A DNA stretch of 28,153 nucleotides, from positions 1 through 28,153 of the forward strand of contig JAWLDB010000015.1 in NCBI GenBank assembly GCA_041686915.1. The letters are read 5' to 3'. The position numbers and the translations under genes were made by a program. Below the pieces are notes generated by a model. It ran no database searches. It saw nothing but the letters and a program-made list of their open reading frames with translations, and had not been told where the DNA came from. This document shows, in pieces, positions 14,027-21,564 of the stretch (positions within the stretch are counted from its first letter, which is position 1; each line of letters opens with the position of its first letter). Source of the stretch: JAWLDB01 sp041686915. GTDB lineage: Bacteria; Bacillota; UBA994; UBA5500.

Positions 14027-15262
14027 ATGAAGAGCCTATTTAACACCATCTATAACCGACGTTCCGTGCGGTCGTTCAAGCGTGATCCTATTCCAGAGCA
14101 TATCCTGCACCAAATCATGGAGTCGGCTCGCTGGACCCCGTCCGGCGGCAACGGCCAGGGTCATGTATTCGGCATTGTGACGGATCCGGATAAGCGTGAG
14201 GCACTGGCCAAGGCTGCGGGCAATCAGATGTGGATTGCTGAAGCACCTGTGGTGATTGCATGCTGCGCCAGGCTATACAAGCCTGAAGAAGAAAGCGATT
14301 TCAGCCGCGAGGTGAACAAGCTCCGATGGGGTAAGGAAGCTTTCAGTTGGTTCAGCAGCTGCCCCAATCCCTATCATATGGCCTTGCTGTTCTGCAACGC
14401 CACTCCTTTGATCCCTGGAGCTCACATTCAGCTGGCCGCCGCCGCTCATGGGCTTGGGACTTGCTGGATTGGTTATATGGATATCAACGAGTGCAGCAAT
14501 ATTCTTGGTCTGCCTGAGAATGTCCGTTGTTACTTCCTGATGCCGCTGGGTTATCCGGCAGAGGAGAAGCGCCGACCGCGCAAACCGCTTAGCGAGATCA
14601 CCTTTGGAGACAGCTGGGAGCGGAAGTGGTCCCCCGCACAGAGCTATCCGAGCTTTGGAGATTTGATCCTAAGGCCGTACAGAGAAGATGATGCTGCAGA
14701 GTGGATCAACACCTGGGCCCAGACAGCCGTAACTTCGGATGCCTGGGTTGCCCTGCACCATGCCAAGCCACGCTACAAGCGCCCAGCACTGGAGCTGGTA
14801 GCAGAGCTTAACGGAGAAATAGTTGGTTTCATGGACGTGGAAATCGAGTCTGAGCCTGAAGAACTAGGTCATGGCAAGCACACCTGCTGTGGCTTTGTCT
14901 GGGAGTTTGGAGTCAGGCCTGACTGTCAGGGGCTGGGCATAGCCCGCGATATGCTCGAGCACGCAAAGGGTTGGCTAACAGAGCGCAGTATCAGGCGGAT
15001 GGAGTTCTGGTCGATGGATGAGCGTGCGAGAAGCTTCTATCAGCATGTGGGCATGCAGGAGCTGGAGCGACACTGGCAGTTTTACATGGGCCTGCCCAAG
15101 CACCTTGTACAGGAGATGCACTCCAAGGATGGGGTTAGTCCGGCATTCATCTATGGAACCTGCGCTATGGAGAAGCTTGAGGAAATCGAGCAGCTCTATC
15201 GCGTTCGCAGGGACGGAGCGGAAGATCCAAAGGTCTGCATCGGCTATGATTATAGGTGGTAG
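14027..15262 (+). CDS. Nitroreductase-GNAT acetyltransferase fusion protein
   Basis: The ATG at 14027 is preceded by AAGGAGGAG; an upstream in-frame ATG lies inside the terminator and is rejected. Residues 1-~200 are a nitroreductase fold (YNRRSVRSFK, WTPSGGNGQ FMN-binding loop, AAAAHGLGTCWIGYM, LMPLGYPAEE). It should use FMN and NAD(P)H to reduce nitro, quinone or ene substrates. Residues ~210-365 are a GNAT domain (LILRPYREDDAAEW, GVRPDCQGLGIARDML with the acetyl-CoA loop, ARSFYQHVGMQELE). The two domains run in one 411-residue frame without an internal stop, and a ~40-residue tail follows. The tandem could reduce and then acetylate a toxic compound, but this is inference. A terminator stands between this gene and its own possible leader. 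Confidence 0.88.
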   Translation: MKSLFNTIYNRRSVRSFKRDPIPEHILHQIMESARWTPSGGNGQGHVFGIVTDPDKREALAKAAGNQMWIAEAPVVIACCARLYKPEEESDFSREVNKLRWGKEAFSWFSSCPNPYHMALLFCNATPLIPGAHIQLAAAAHGLGTCWIGYMDINECSNILGLPENVRCYFLMPLGYPAEEKRRPRKPLSEITFGDSWERKWSPAQSYPSFGDLILRPYREDDAAEWINTWAQTAVTSDAWVALHHAKPRYKRPALELVAELNGEIVGFMDVEIESEPEELGHGKHTCCGFVWEFGVRPDCQGLGIARDMLEHAKGWLTERSIRRMEFWSMDERARSFYQHVGMQELERHWQFYMGLPKHLVQEMHSKDGVSPAFIYGTCAMEKLEEIEQLYRVRRDGAEDPKVCIGYDYRW

Positions 15263-15282
15263 AAAGCTGCCCACCCAACCAA

Positions 15283-15318
15283 AAACCCCGAGCCAAATCA
15301 TACGGCTCGGGGTTTGCT
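15283..15318. terminator. Bidirectional terminator between convergent genes
   Basis: AAACCCCGAGCC (15283-15294) pairs perfectly with GGCTCGGGGTTT (15304-15315) around a nine-base loop. There are A residues on the left and T residues on the right, so it serves both the fusion gene and the leftward gene ending at 15324. Confidence 0.85.
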
Positions 15319-15323
15319 TACTT

Positions 15324-16175
15324 CTATTTAATGATAACGCCCCACTCCACCAGAGTAAAACCTTGGCGAGTAAACGGCATGGTATGCGGACGAGAAATCT
15401 CCTCGTATTCACCGACGGGCACCACGTAGAAGAACAACCGTAGCACGGCGTCAGGCGCTGGTGAGACATGCAGTTTCGACACCTTCTCTACCAGAGACCT
15501 GGGTTGCAGAAAGATCTTGATATAAGGACTGTCAGGTAGTACCTTCAGCCAGTAGTCAGCGAAGTCGGCCCGTTCCCGCTCGTTCAGCCCCATAGCTGCG
15601 AGCTCCTGTTCACACCAATCACGAAAGTCACTAGTCGGAATACACCAACCATACTGCTGACTGAATGTCTGGCTGGTGGCAAACTCATAGAAAAGATAAG
15701 GAATACTGCGGTTAATCATACCGTCCTTGTAGGTCACTCCGCTCCAACCAGTCGGGGTATACACAGGATCACTTGCCGTTAACACGCCGTCCAGAGTCAA
15801 CTTCACATTGAAAGCAGTCGGCTCATCAGAGTAAAGGTAGATGTTTGGTTTGCGAACCAGCAGCTCGTCTTTGTCCAGATCGCGCTCGTATACGTAGTAT
15901 CTGCCCTCACCCGCTGGCAGAAACAACTCTAGCGGTGAAACGAGCCCTGTCGCAGCTTCATGCTGCATGTAGAACGTCTTCTCCCCAATGAGTATCTGCT
16001 CAAGTGATGCTATCAGGTCTGACTGAAGCTGCACTGGTGCCTGCTCACGCTGAGTATAGATCCGGTTCTGCCAAACGATAGCCCGGGGGGCTGGCTGCTG
16101 GATAAAGGCGAACCAGATATATACCAAACAAGCAACAACGGCTGTCAGTATCATAACATTTGTTTTACGCGCCAT
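15324..16175 (-). CDS. Conserved exported protein of unknown function (KPxIYLY family)
   Basis: This 283-residue protein has an N-terminal membrane anchor or signal (VMILTAVVACLVYIWFAF) and then an extracellular body. The pattern KPNIYLYSDEPTAFNVKL, followed by a ...PVYTPTGWSGVTYKDGMI stretch and ending RQGFTLVEWGVIIK, matches a widespread family of secreted Clostridia/Bacteria proteins that I recognise by sequence (KPVIYLYP ... GFTVVEWGG) but for which I know no function. Two Cys (GWCIPTSDFRDWCEQ) could form a disulfide. GAGGGGG lies before the ATG. It follows the PLP enzyme gene at 91 bases and may be cotranscribed with it. Confidence 0.75.
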   Translation of the reverse strand: MARKTNVMILTAVVACLVYIWFAFIQQPAPRAIVWQNRIYTQREQAPVQLQSDLIASLEQILIGEKTFYMQHEAATGLVSPLELFLPAGEGRYYVYERDLDKDELLVRKPNIYLYSDEPTAFNVKLTLDGVLTASDPVYTPTGWSGVTYKDGMINRSIPYLFYEFATSQTFSQQYGWCIPTSDFRDWCEQELAAMGLNERERADFADYWLKVLPDSPYIKIFLQPRSLVEKVSKLHVSPAPDAVLRLFFYVVPVGEYEEISRPHTMPFTRQGFTLVEWGVIIK

Positions 16176-16266
16176 AATCCTACCCCCTCAGTTAATCTCA
16201 CCCAGTTAGACGTATTTACTGGATGACAGTTCCAGAGAGTAGCACGGTGTAACCGAACTGTAATTA

Positions 16267-17367
16267 CTACTGAGATTTTCCCCTGCACAAGATGGGTAGC
16301 TCATCGATGACTTCATCCTGCCTGACCAAATACATGCGGTCATAAAGATTACAGGTTGGGCAAATGTGGTTAGGGATAATCTCTATCTTATCTCCAATGT
16401 GCAGCTGCTGGTTGAGCGATCTATCAATGATTAGTCCGTGCTCGTCATAGAGTTTGCTCAAACGCAAATCAGTACCCTTTAGCAGCCCATAGCCGGGCGT
16501 AAGGCAAATCCCTTGATCACGCGTGAACGCCGTGAGGGCTTTGACCCCGGTGTCCAGTACCACACGTTCTTCAGTCGGTTTGCTGACAACGGTGGCCAAT
16601 ATGGTGGCTGCGCACCTACCTAAGTCCTTGATGGCAGCTCCCTGCGCAGCATCCATCAAAACATAAGTTCCTGGACGGATCTCGGTGATGCCGGGTAACA
16701 GCTTGCCGAGCAGCAGTGACGGGGTTGAGCCTATACTAACGGTGCCAACTGCGATGCCCGCGTCCCTGATCAGCTGAGCAGCTTGCAGAGTGTCTTCCTG
16801 GCTCTGTTTTGCCAACGCAGCACACTCGTCTACTGTTGCCGCCCCGTAGGAATGGCCCTCATGAGAGAAGATGCCCTTCAGATGGACACCGTGTGTCTGA
16901 GAAATCAGGCGAGCCAGCTCGACTAGGGCCGGTCCTGGCAACAAGCCTGAACGGTTTTCTCCTACCTCAATCTCGATTAGCACGTCCATGGGATTAGCCT
17001 CTTTGCAGAAAGCCTGTGAGAGCGCCTGCACCTGTTCTGCGTTATCCACACCAACGCTAATCTTCACCAGTCGAGCCAGGTCACGTAACCGCTCCAGTTT
17101 CCTCTCCCCCACAATTTCGTTGGCGATGAAGATATCGTTTATCCCTTCGGCAGCCATCACTTCTGCCTCACCAACCTTCGCCACTGTAATGCCTTGAGCC
17201 CCTGCTGCAACCTGCATACGAGCTAAAGCAGGCGTTCTATGGGTCTTGGTATGCGGCCTTAAAGCAACACCAGCCTCATTTGCTATGCTTTGCATATCCT
17301 TAATGTTTTGTTCTAGTGCTCCCACATCAACCAGTAGCGCAGGCGTATCCAGTTCCCACTTTTGCAT
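16267..17367 (-). CDS. D-threonine aldolase / D-serine dehydratase-like PLP enzyme
   Basis: The start was set at ATG 17367 because AGGAG (17380-17376) is eight bases upstream; a GTG at 17376 would overlap that site. The 366-residue product is a fold-type III PLP enzyme. The PLP-binding Lys sits in RPHTKTHR near residue 43, and the barrel (SIGSTPSLL, EIRPGTYVLMD) is followed by the C-terminal NHICPTCNLYDRMYLV segment. There His and Cys bind the metal in D-serine dehydratase and D-threonine aldolase relatives. It should cleave or dehydrate a D-3-hydroxy amino acid; which one cannot be decided. A terminator separates it from the FMN-binding gene upstream. Confidence 0.88.
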   Translation of the reverse strand: MQKWELDTPALLVDVGALEQNIKDMQSIANEAGVALRPHTKTHRTPALARMQVAAGAQGITVAKVGEAEVMAAEGINDIFIANEIVGERKLERLRDLARLVKISVGVDNAEQVQALSQAFCKEANPMDVLIEIEVGENRSGLLPGPALVELARLISQTHGVHLKGIFSHEGHSYGAATVDECAALAKQSQEDTLQAAQLIRDAGIAVGTVSIGSTPSLLLGKLLPGITEIRPGTYVLMDAAQGAAIKDLGRCAATILATVVSKPTEERVVLDTGVKALTAFTRDQGICLTPGYGLLKGTDLRLSKLYDEHGLIIDRSLNQQLHIGDKIEIIPNHICPTCNLYDRMYLVRQDEVIDELPILCRGKSQ

Positions 17368-17394
17368 TGGCGACACTCCTTACCCTAATCATAT

Positions 17395-17419
17395 AAAAAA
17401 GCGGGGTTTTGACCCCGCT
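17395..17419 (-). terminator. Intrinsic terminator of the FMN-binding lipoprotein gene
   Basis: On the minus strand AGCGGGGT (17419-17412) pairs with ACCCCGCT (17407-17400) and is followed by six T (17400-17395 reads A on the plus strand). Confidence 0.85.
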
Positions 17420-17466
17420 ATTATGTTCTCGAAACCTGCTGCAAATCCTGCAGTACCCTGCTTGAC

Positions 17467-17868
17467 TTACTTGTTTGCTGCCTTTTCCAAGGCCTGCTTA
17501 ACTGCAGTGACCCAACCATTTACACTGTCTGTTGCGCCAGAAATATTATCCACCTCTGCGGATTGCTTATCAAGCATTTGCTGTGCCAGGTCAAGTCGAT
17601 ACTGCTTCAAATCTGGACGCCCGCCGGTACCATTGTACTTCTCATAATCTACAATTTCGCCCTCAGCCGTCCGGCGATGCAATACAACTTGGGTGATTTT
17701 GTTGGCATCAGTGGTGACTTCCGCAGTCTCGTATCCGTATGCCCGCTTGTCGCTTGCACCCTCATAGGTACCCGCCTTGTACTTGGTTCTTGCACATGCA
17801 CCTAATACCACACTTGCCAGCACTAATAGCGCAATAAGTCCAATGAAAACAATGCGAGTTCTTTTCAT
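17467..17868 (-). CDS. FMN-binding domain lipoprotein
   Basis: The ATG at 17868 follows AGGAGG; an upstream in-frame start at 17979 lacks a ribosome site. The 133-residue protein has a signal peptide with lipobox LGAC (Cys25), so it is probably anchored outside the cell. The rest is one FMN-binding domain ending in NISGATDSVNGW. Thr113 of the SGAT motif is the residue to which ApbE-type transferases attach FMN covalently in this family. The residue after it is D rather than the common Y. It is divergent from an operon with flavodoxin, TetR and another FMN-binding protein, which suggests a shared electron-transfer role. No ApbE gene is in view. Confidence 0.85.
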   Translation of the reverse strand: MKRTRIVFIGLIALLVLASVVLGACARTKYKAGTYEGASDKRAYGYETAEVTTDANKITQVVLHRRTAEGEIVDYEKYNGTGGRPDLKQYRLDLAQQMLDKQSAEVDNISGATDSVNGWVTAVKQALEKAANK

Positions 17869-17897
17869 CAGTGCACTCCTCCTAATCATTAGTTTAA

Positions 17898-17915
17898 ACT
17901 GCTGTGTACAGCAGT
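17898..17915. promoter_or_regulatory. Perfect 8+8 inverted repeat ahead of the FMN lipoprotein gene
   Basis: ACTGCTGT, two bases (GT), ACAGCAGT. It lies ~30 bases upstream of the ATG at 17868 in the probable 5' leader. There is no T-run, so an operator is more likely than a terminator. It shares no sequence with the TetR site at 18049. Confidence 0.45.
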
Positions 17916-18011
17916 CCCTGATTAGCTTGTGCTTATTGCGGTGTGGATAACCGAGGAGAAATGCTGCTGCAACGAACATTGGTTTAAATGATAAAAATCC
18001 CAGTTTAGGTG

Positions 18012-18065
18012 TTGACAGCTGTTCGCCACGGGTTTATACTGTTCATGACATTAACACTGTTAATG
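18012..18065 (+). promoter_or_regulatory. Promoter and TetR operator of the flavodoxin operon
   Basis: TTGACA (18012-18017) and TATACT (18035-18040) are 17 bases apart. The palindrome CATTAACA-C-TGTTAATG (18049-18065) has perfect eight-base arms and covers the start site, where a bound repressor would block transcription. The operon's own TetR protein (18557-19156) is the obvious candidate. Confidence 0.8.
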
Positions 18066-18095
18066 TATTTGACGCCGTTAAGGAGTGGGTAGAAG

Positions 18096-18560
18096 ATGAA
18101 GTCAGTCGTGATTTTTTCCAGCCGTTATGGTAGTACCGCTAGGGCTGCAGCTGCGCTAGCGCAGAGAGTTGGGGCCGATTTGGTTGACATTGGCAAGTCA
18201 AAACCAAACTTGAACAGCTATGATAAGGTCATCGTTGGAGGACCTATCTTTGCGGGATCATTGCCGGCCAACTTGAAGAAATTCTGCACAGAGAACCAGA
18301 CTGCTTTGCTGAGCAAACGCCTTGGGCTGTTTATCTGCTGCGCTCGCGAGGGTCAGGAAGCTGTGGATCAGCTTAACGCGGCCTTCCCTGCTGAACTGAC
18401 CTCGCACGCTTCAGTGAGCGCCGTGCTAGGTGGCGCTGTAATCTTAGAGAAGCATAACTTTCTGATCAAGGCTCTGCTTAAGAAGGTTGGCCTCACTGAA
18501 AGCTTCTCGCGCCTCAACGAGGACGCACTCAACTCACTGGTAGGTGCAGTGCAGGCATGA
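18096..18560 (+). CDS. Flavodoxin-domain protein (Flavodoxin_5 / HemG-like)
   Basis: This 154-residue cytosolic protein has a flavodoxin fold. SSRYGSTARAAAAL is the phosphate-binding loop for FMN, and KVIVGGPIFAGSLPANLKKF and FICCAREG are the other two flavin contacts. Length and pattern fit the Flavodoxin_5 family, which includes menaquinone-dependent protoporphyrinogen dehydrogenase (HemG), but nothing here points to haem synthesis. The neighbours suggest a role in flavin-based electron transfer. AAGGAG lies ahead of the ATG. The stop overlaps the TetR gene start by four bases. Confidence 0.88.
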   Translation: MKSVVIFSSRYGSTARAAAALAQRVGADLVDIGKSKPNLNSYDKVIVGGPIFAGSLPANLKKFCTENQTALLSKRLGLFICCAREGQEAVDQLNAAFPAELTSHASVSAVLGGAVILEKHNFLIKALLKKVGLTESFSRLNEDALNSLVGAVQA

Positions 18561-19156
18561 CGAACAAAGAGTTACAGCGGCAAAGGATGATGGAGTACTT
18601 CATTAATGCCGCTGTTGAAATCATCGATAACGAGGGCGTAGCAGCCGTCAGCGCACGTAAAGTTGCTGAGCTGGCTGGCTACTCTTACGCCACTATCTAT
18701 AACTATTTCCGGGATATCAATCATCTGCTGTGGCATTGTGTGCCAGAGTATTTCAATCGCCTGACATCACTGGTTCGGGCCGACGTCCTCCCTGGACCCA
18801 CCGGTGCAAGGAAGCTAAGGCAAGCTTGCCGGGCATATACCAAGTTCTTTGCCGAGCATCCTTATAGCTTTCAGTTCATGTTTATGACGGACCTGGGCGA
18901 TGCTCCTCCGGAAGTAGCGGATGCGCTGAGCCAACCATTGTTCCTCAACTCGTTGACTACAGTCCTGACACAATGTGTTGCGGAAGGCACTATCCGTGTA
19001 GAGGATATACCTTCGTTAAGCATCCTGATTGGTTTTACCGTCAACGGAGCTCTGCTCTTCCATGTGAACAGAAGAATGGACACAACTATGGAACAACTAC
19101 TGGACCAAGTCGATTTGGCCCTTGATTCAATACTGAAGGGAGTTGATCGGTTGTGA
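18557..19156 (+). CDS. TetR/AcrR family transcriptional regulator
   Basis: This 199-residue protein carries the N-terminal TetR helix-turn-helix (VSARKVAELAGYSYATIYNYFRDINHLLWH) and a ligand domain with no close relative that I recognise. It is translationally coupled on both sides (ATGA with the flavodoxin, GTGA with the FMN-binding gene). The likely target is the palindrome at 18049-18065, giving autoregulation of the whole operon. The ligand is unknown; a flavin-reducible aromatic or quinone is a guess. Confidence 0.92.
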   Translation: MTNKELQRQRMMEYFINAAVEIIDNEGVAAVSARKVAELAGYSYATIYNYFRDINHLLWHCVPEYFNRLTSLVRADVLPGPTGARKLRQACRAYTKFFAEHPYSFQFMFMTDLGDAPPEVADALSQPLFLNSLTTVLTQCVAEGTIRVEDIPSLSILIGFTVNGALLFHVNRRMDTTMEQLLDQVDLALDSILKGVDRL

Positions 19157-19554
19157 AGCGCACATTGCTCGTGATAGGGACATTTTTTCTGATCATGGCG
19201 GTGTTCATGGGTGTTAAACTCACCCGGGAGTTCTCTGCCATGTCGCGTGAGTTGCAGGAAAAAGCAAATTCCGTCGTTTTTGGGGATTTCCAGCTATCAG
19301 AAGTGCCAGACGGGGCCTATGAAGGAAGCTGCGACTGGGGAATTATCGCCGTTCGGACGAAGGTCACTGTGCAAAATGGACGGATTAGTGCGATTAACAT
19401 TTTGCAACACAATAACGGACGAGGGAAGGCGGCCGAGAAGATAACTGAGAGTGTGCTTTCTGATCAGACGCTGCAGGTTGACCTGGTATCAGGAGCAACC
19501 TATAGCTCGAAGGCCATCCTAAGCGCAATACAGGATGCCCTAGCGGGGAAGTAA
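19153..19554 (+). CDS. FMN-binding domain membrane-anchored protein
   Basis: The GTG at 19153 overlaps the TetR stop. The 133-residue protein has one N-terminal membrane anchor (TLLVIGTFFLIMAVFMGVKL) and an external FMN-binding domain ending in LVSGATYSS. The SGAT Thr116 is the expected site of covalent FMN attachment. It is related to the lipoprotein at 17467-17868 and would be its partner on the outer face of the membrane. The neighbouring flavodoxin would be the cytosolic side of the same electron route, which is inferred from context. Confidence 0.85.
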   Translation: MKRTLLVIGTFFLIMAVFMGVKLTREFSAMSRELQEKANSVVFGDFQLSEVPDGAYEGSCDWGIIAVRTKVTVQNGRISAINILQHNNGRGKAAEKITESVLSDQTLQVDLVSGATYSSKAILSAIQDALAGK

Positions 19555-19561
19555 ACTGAGG

Positions 19562-19600
19562 AAAAAAGCAGCCTTGCTCTTAGTCAAGACTGCTTTTTTG
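19562..19600. terminator. Bidirectional terminator between FMN-binding and nitroreductase genes
   Basis: AAAAAAGCAG (19562-19571) pairs with CTGCTTTTTT (19590-19599), with a further CTTG/CAAG pairing inside. A on the left and T on the right serve both convergent genes. Confidence 0.85.
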
Positions 19601-19601
19601 T

Positions 19602-20102
19602 TTACCACTGCTCGTAATGGACCTTACTTTCATCGTACCGGTCGCTGGGTCCCTTCTCTTCCGCCGGGTGCCCGATGGCAATCAGGCAGAGCGGTACGTA
19701 GGTGGAACCAATTTTCAGCCACTCAGAAACTTTCTGTACCGGTTCTGCATTTGGATGGATTCCCAGCCAAACAGAGCCGAGCCCGAGTGCTGTTGCCGCC
19801 AACAGTATGTTCTGAGTCGCTGCCGAGCAATCCTGCTCCCAGTACTTGTTGGAAGTGTCCCCGCAGACAACGATACAAGCTGAGGCTTCTTTCAGCATCT
19901 TAGCGTAGTTATGCACCTCTGCCAATTGGTCCAACATGCTGCGCTCTTGAACTAGGACAAAGTTCCAAGGCTGCTTGTTACTGGCGGAAGGGGCAGCCAT
20001 AGCTGCCTTCAGCATTGCCTCGATATCTGCCTTGCTTACCGGCTCTGAAGTGTACTTTCTGATGCTCCTGCGTTTGTGTAGTAATTCCAGTCCATTCTGC
20101 AA
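19602..20102 (-). CDS. Nitroreductase family protein
   Basis: This 166-residue protein opens LHKRRSIRKYTSEPVS and contains the FMN-binding AAMAAPSASNKQPW and the ATALGLGSVWLGIHP helix, the standard layout of short nitroreductases. It should be an FMN- and NAD(P)H-dependent homodimer in the cytosol. It is the last gene of a leftward run (MFS exporter, HTH-M29-like protein, nitroreductase), 20 bases after the preceding stop. It may handle the same compound that the exporter removes. The natural substrate is unknown. Confidence 0.9.
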   Translation of the reverse strand: MQNGLELLHKRRSIRKYTSEPVSKADIEAMLKAAMAAPSASNKQPWNFVLVQERSMLDQLAEVHNYAKMLKEASACIVVCGDTSNKYWEQDCSAATQNILLAATALGLGSVWLGIHPNAEPVQKVSEWLKIGSTYVPLCLIAIGHPAEEKGPSDRYDESKVHYEQW

Positions 20103-20122
20103 ATTGATCGCCTCCCTAGTTT

Positions 20123-21517
20123 TTATCTGATTTCAGCTTGTTCGCCATATAACCATAGCGGTACTCTGGAACCGCTCTCTGGCTGTAGTATACCCAGCGC
20201 GAGTCCGACTGCTCCCTCAGTCACGGGGTCAAGGTGTTTGTAGCCGGTCAACTGCCTTAACCTAGGGTTGAAGCCAAGGCTCACACCGCAGACTTGGTCA
20301 GGTTGCCCGTACAGGTCGAGTATCTTCGGAAATAGGTCTGTTCCCTGTCCGGCGCGCCAATCTACCAATCTGCCTTCTCTAACCACTAACCGCAGATCCT
20401 TAATCACACCCAGGCTGTGTACCAACCTAGGGACCAAGAACGTGCCTTCTACACTGTTTGGAGAAGGGTATACATTAAGCTGCCCGCCAGGCAGGGACAA
20501 GTCAGTTAGGCTTTCCTCTGTCACTTTACTCCTATCCAGGACGCCATCATTCACTGACACCGGCTCGCTGGTCGCACAGGAGAAGCTTAGCTGCCAATCT
20601 TGCTGGCTCTGAACCACTACCTGCGCTCGGCTTGAGAGTTTTTGGCTCAACTGGGATGCAGCTTGCTGTAGCTCATCAACACTGACACTCATCGCTTGCC
20701 AGAAGCTATCGTGTAGGGCTGGATATCCCATATCAAGCTCAGCCGCCCGCTCGGGGGTGGGATAGCCCAAAATCACGGAAGCAAAACGCTTTGGCCCTAA
20801 CTGATATGCTTTTAGCTCGCCAGCGACCAGGGCCTGCAGTTTGTCCGGAGCCACAGCGGAGAACGCTGTCTGCGACGGTACCGCGTCAAAAGAGACCCAT
20901 AGGTCAGTGCAGCCATATAGCAGGGTAGTGAACGGCGGTGCCACCGCTAGTTGCTCGACCGTGAGTTCGTCTACCATCTCCAGTACCATACTGCTATCCA
21001 TCAAGCGGATGAATGCCTCAGCCCCAACCAAGCGGCACTCCATCAGCATCGCCTTTAGCAGCTCCTGCTGGTAGCTGGCCCCTTCCAATACGACTTTTTC
21101 TCCGGCGCGGACCTGTAGTGCGTCTCTCACCAAGTTCCTCGCAACTTGCCGATTATCCACCTGCAGAACATCCTGCCTTCGTTTTCGCAGGATATCCGCC
21201 TCGACCGCCTGTTCAGCAGCTTGCTCCACGTCGGTGTATTTCCCTAGCGACTGGCCCACGAAAAACGTACGGGCGGCCGCACGGTAGAATTTCTCCGTGA
21301 TGCCGTTCTTCAGCTGTTCCCCAACCTGCACTACCAAGCCTTGTTTCTCCAACTCCTTGACGTGATAGAACAGTTTGGCATGCACTTCCTGCATCTGGTT
21401 CGCCAGCTGGTTAACACTCGCTGGGCTTTCTACCAGCTTCTCCAAGACCTGCAGGCGTAGTGGGTGTGCCAGAGCCTTGAACACCGAGTGGTCTCTTAAT
21501 AGCATAAAGTCCTGCAC
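20123..21517 (-). CDS. ArsR-type HTH fused to an M29 aminopeptidase-like domain
   Basis: The GTG start at 21517 follows GGAGG at eight bases. Residues 1-~100 are a winged helix (VFKALAHPLRLQVLEKLVESPASVNQLANQM, KLFYHVKELEKQGLV). Residues ~125-464 follow the M29 (PepS/AmpS-like) aminopeptidase layout: ARNLVRDALQVRAGEKVVLEG, LPGGQLNVYPSPNSVEGTF, CGVSLGFNPRL, GAVGLALG. At the usual metal-ligand positions the motif residues appear changed: LPxGE reads LPGGQ, GEfaLGtN reads GVSLGFN, and the EN..CHiAlG His is Gly. The peptidase domain is therefore probably inactive and senses a peptide or amino-acid-like ligand. The MFS exporter gene immediately upstream in the same direction is a likely target. 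Alignment by eye only. Confidence 0.8.
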   Translation of the reverse strand: MQDFMLLRDHSVFKALAHPLRLQVLEKLVESPASVNQLANQMQEVHAKLFYHVKELEKQGLVVQVGEQLKNGITEKFYRAAARTFFVGQSLGKYTDVEQAAEQAVEADILRKRRQDVLQVDNRQVARNLVRDALQVRAGEKVVLEGASYQQELLKAMLMECRLVGAEAFIRLMDSSMVLEMVDELTVEQLAVAPPFTTLLYGCTDLWVSFDAVPSQTAFSAVAPDKLQALVAGELKAYQLGPKRFASVILGYPTPERAAELDMGYPALHDSFWQAMSVSVDELQQAASQLSQKLSSRAQVVVQSQQDWQLSFSCATSEPVSVNDGVLDRSKVTEESLTDLSLPGGQLNVYPSPNSVEGTFLVPRLVHSLGVIKDLRLVVREGRLVDWRAGQGTDLFPKILDLYGQPDQVCGVSLGFNPRLRQLTGYKHLDPVTEGAVGLALGILQPESGSRVPLWLYGEQAEIR

Positions 21518-21564
21518 TGCTTATACCTCCAGCAATTGGGCATCACTTAATCTGATTATACCAC

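Noticed and set aside
13669..14043. A 124-residue rightward frame before the nitroreductase-GNAT gene
   Set aside because: It runs through the palindromic repeat, the promoter, the structured RNA and its terminator, and lacks a ribosome site.
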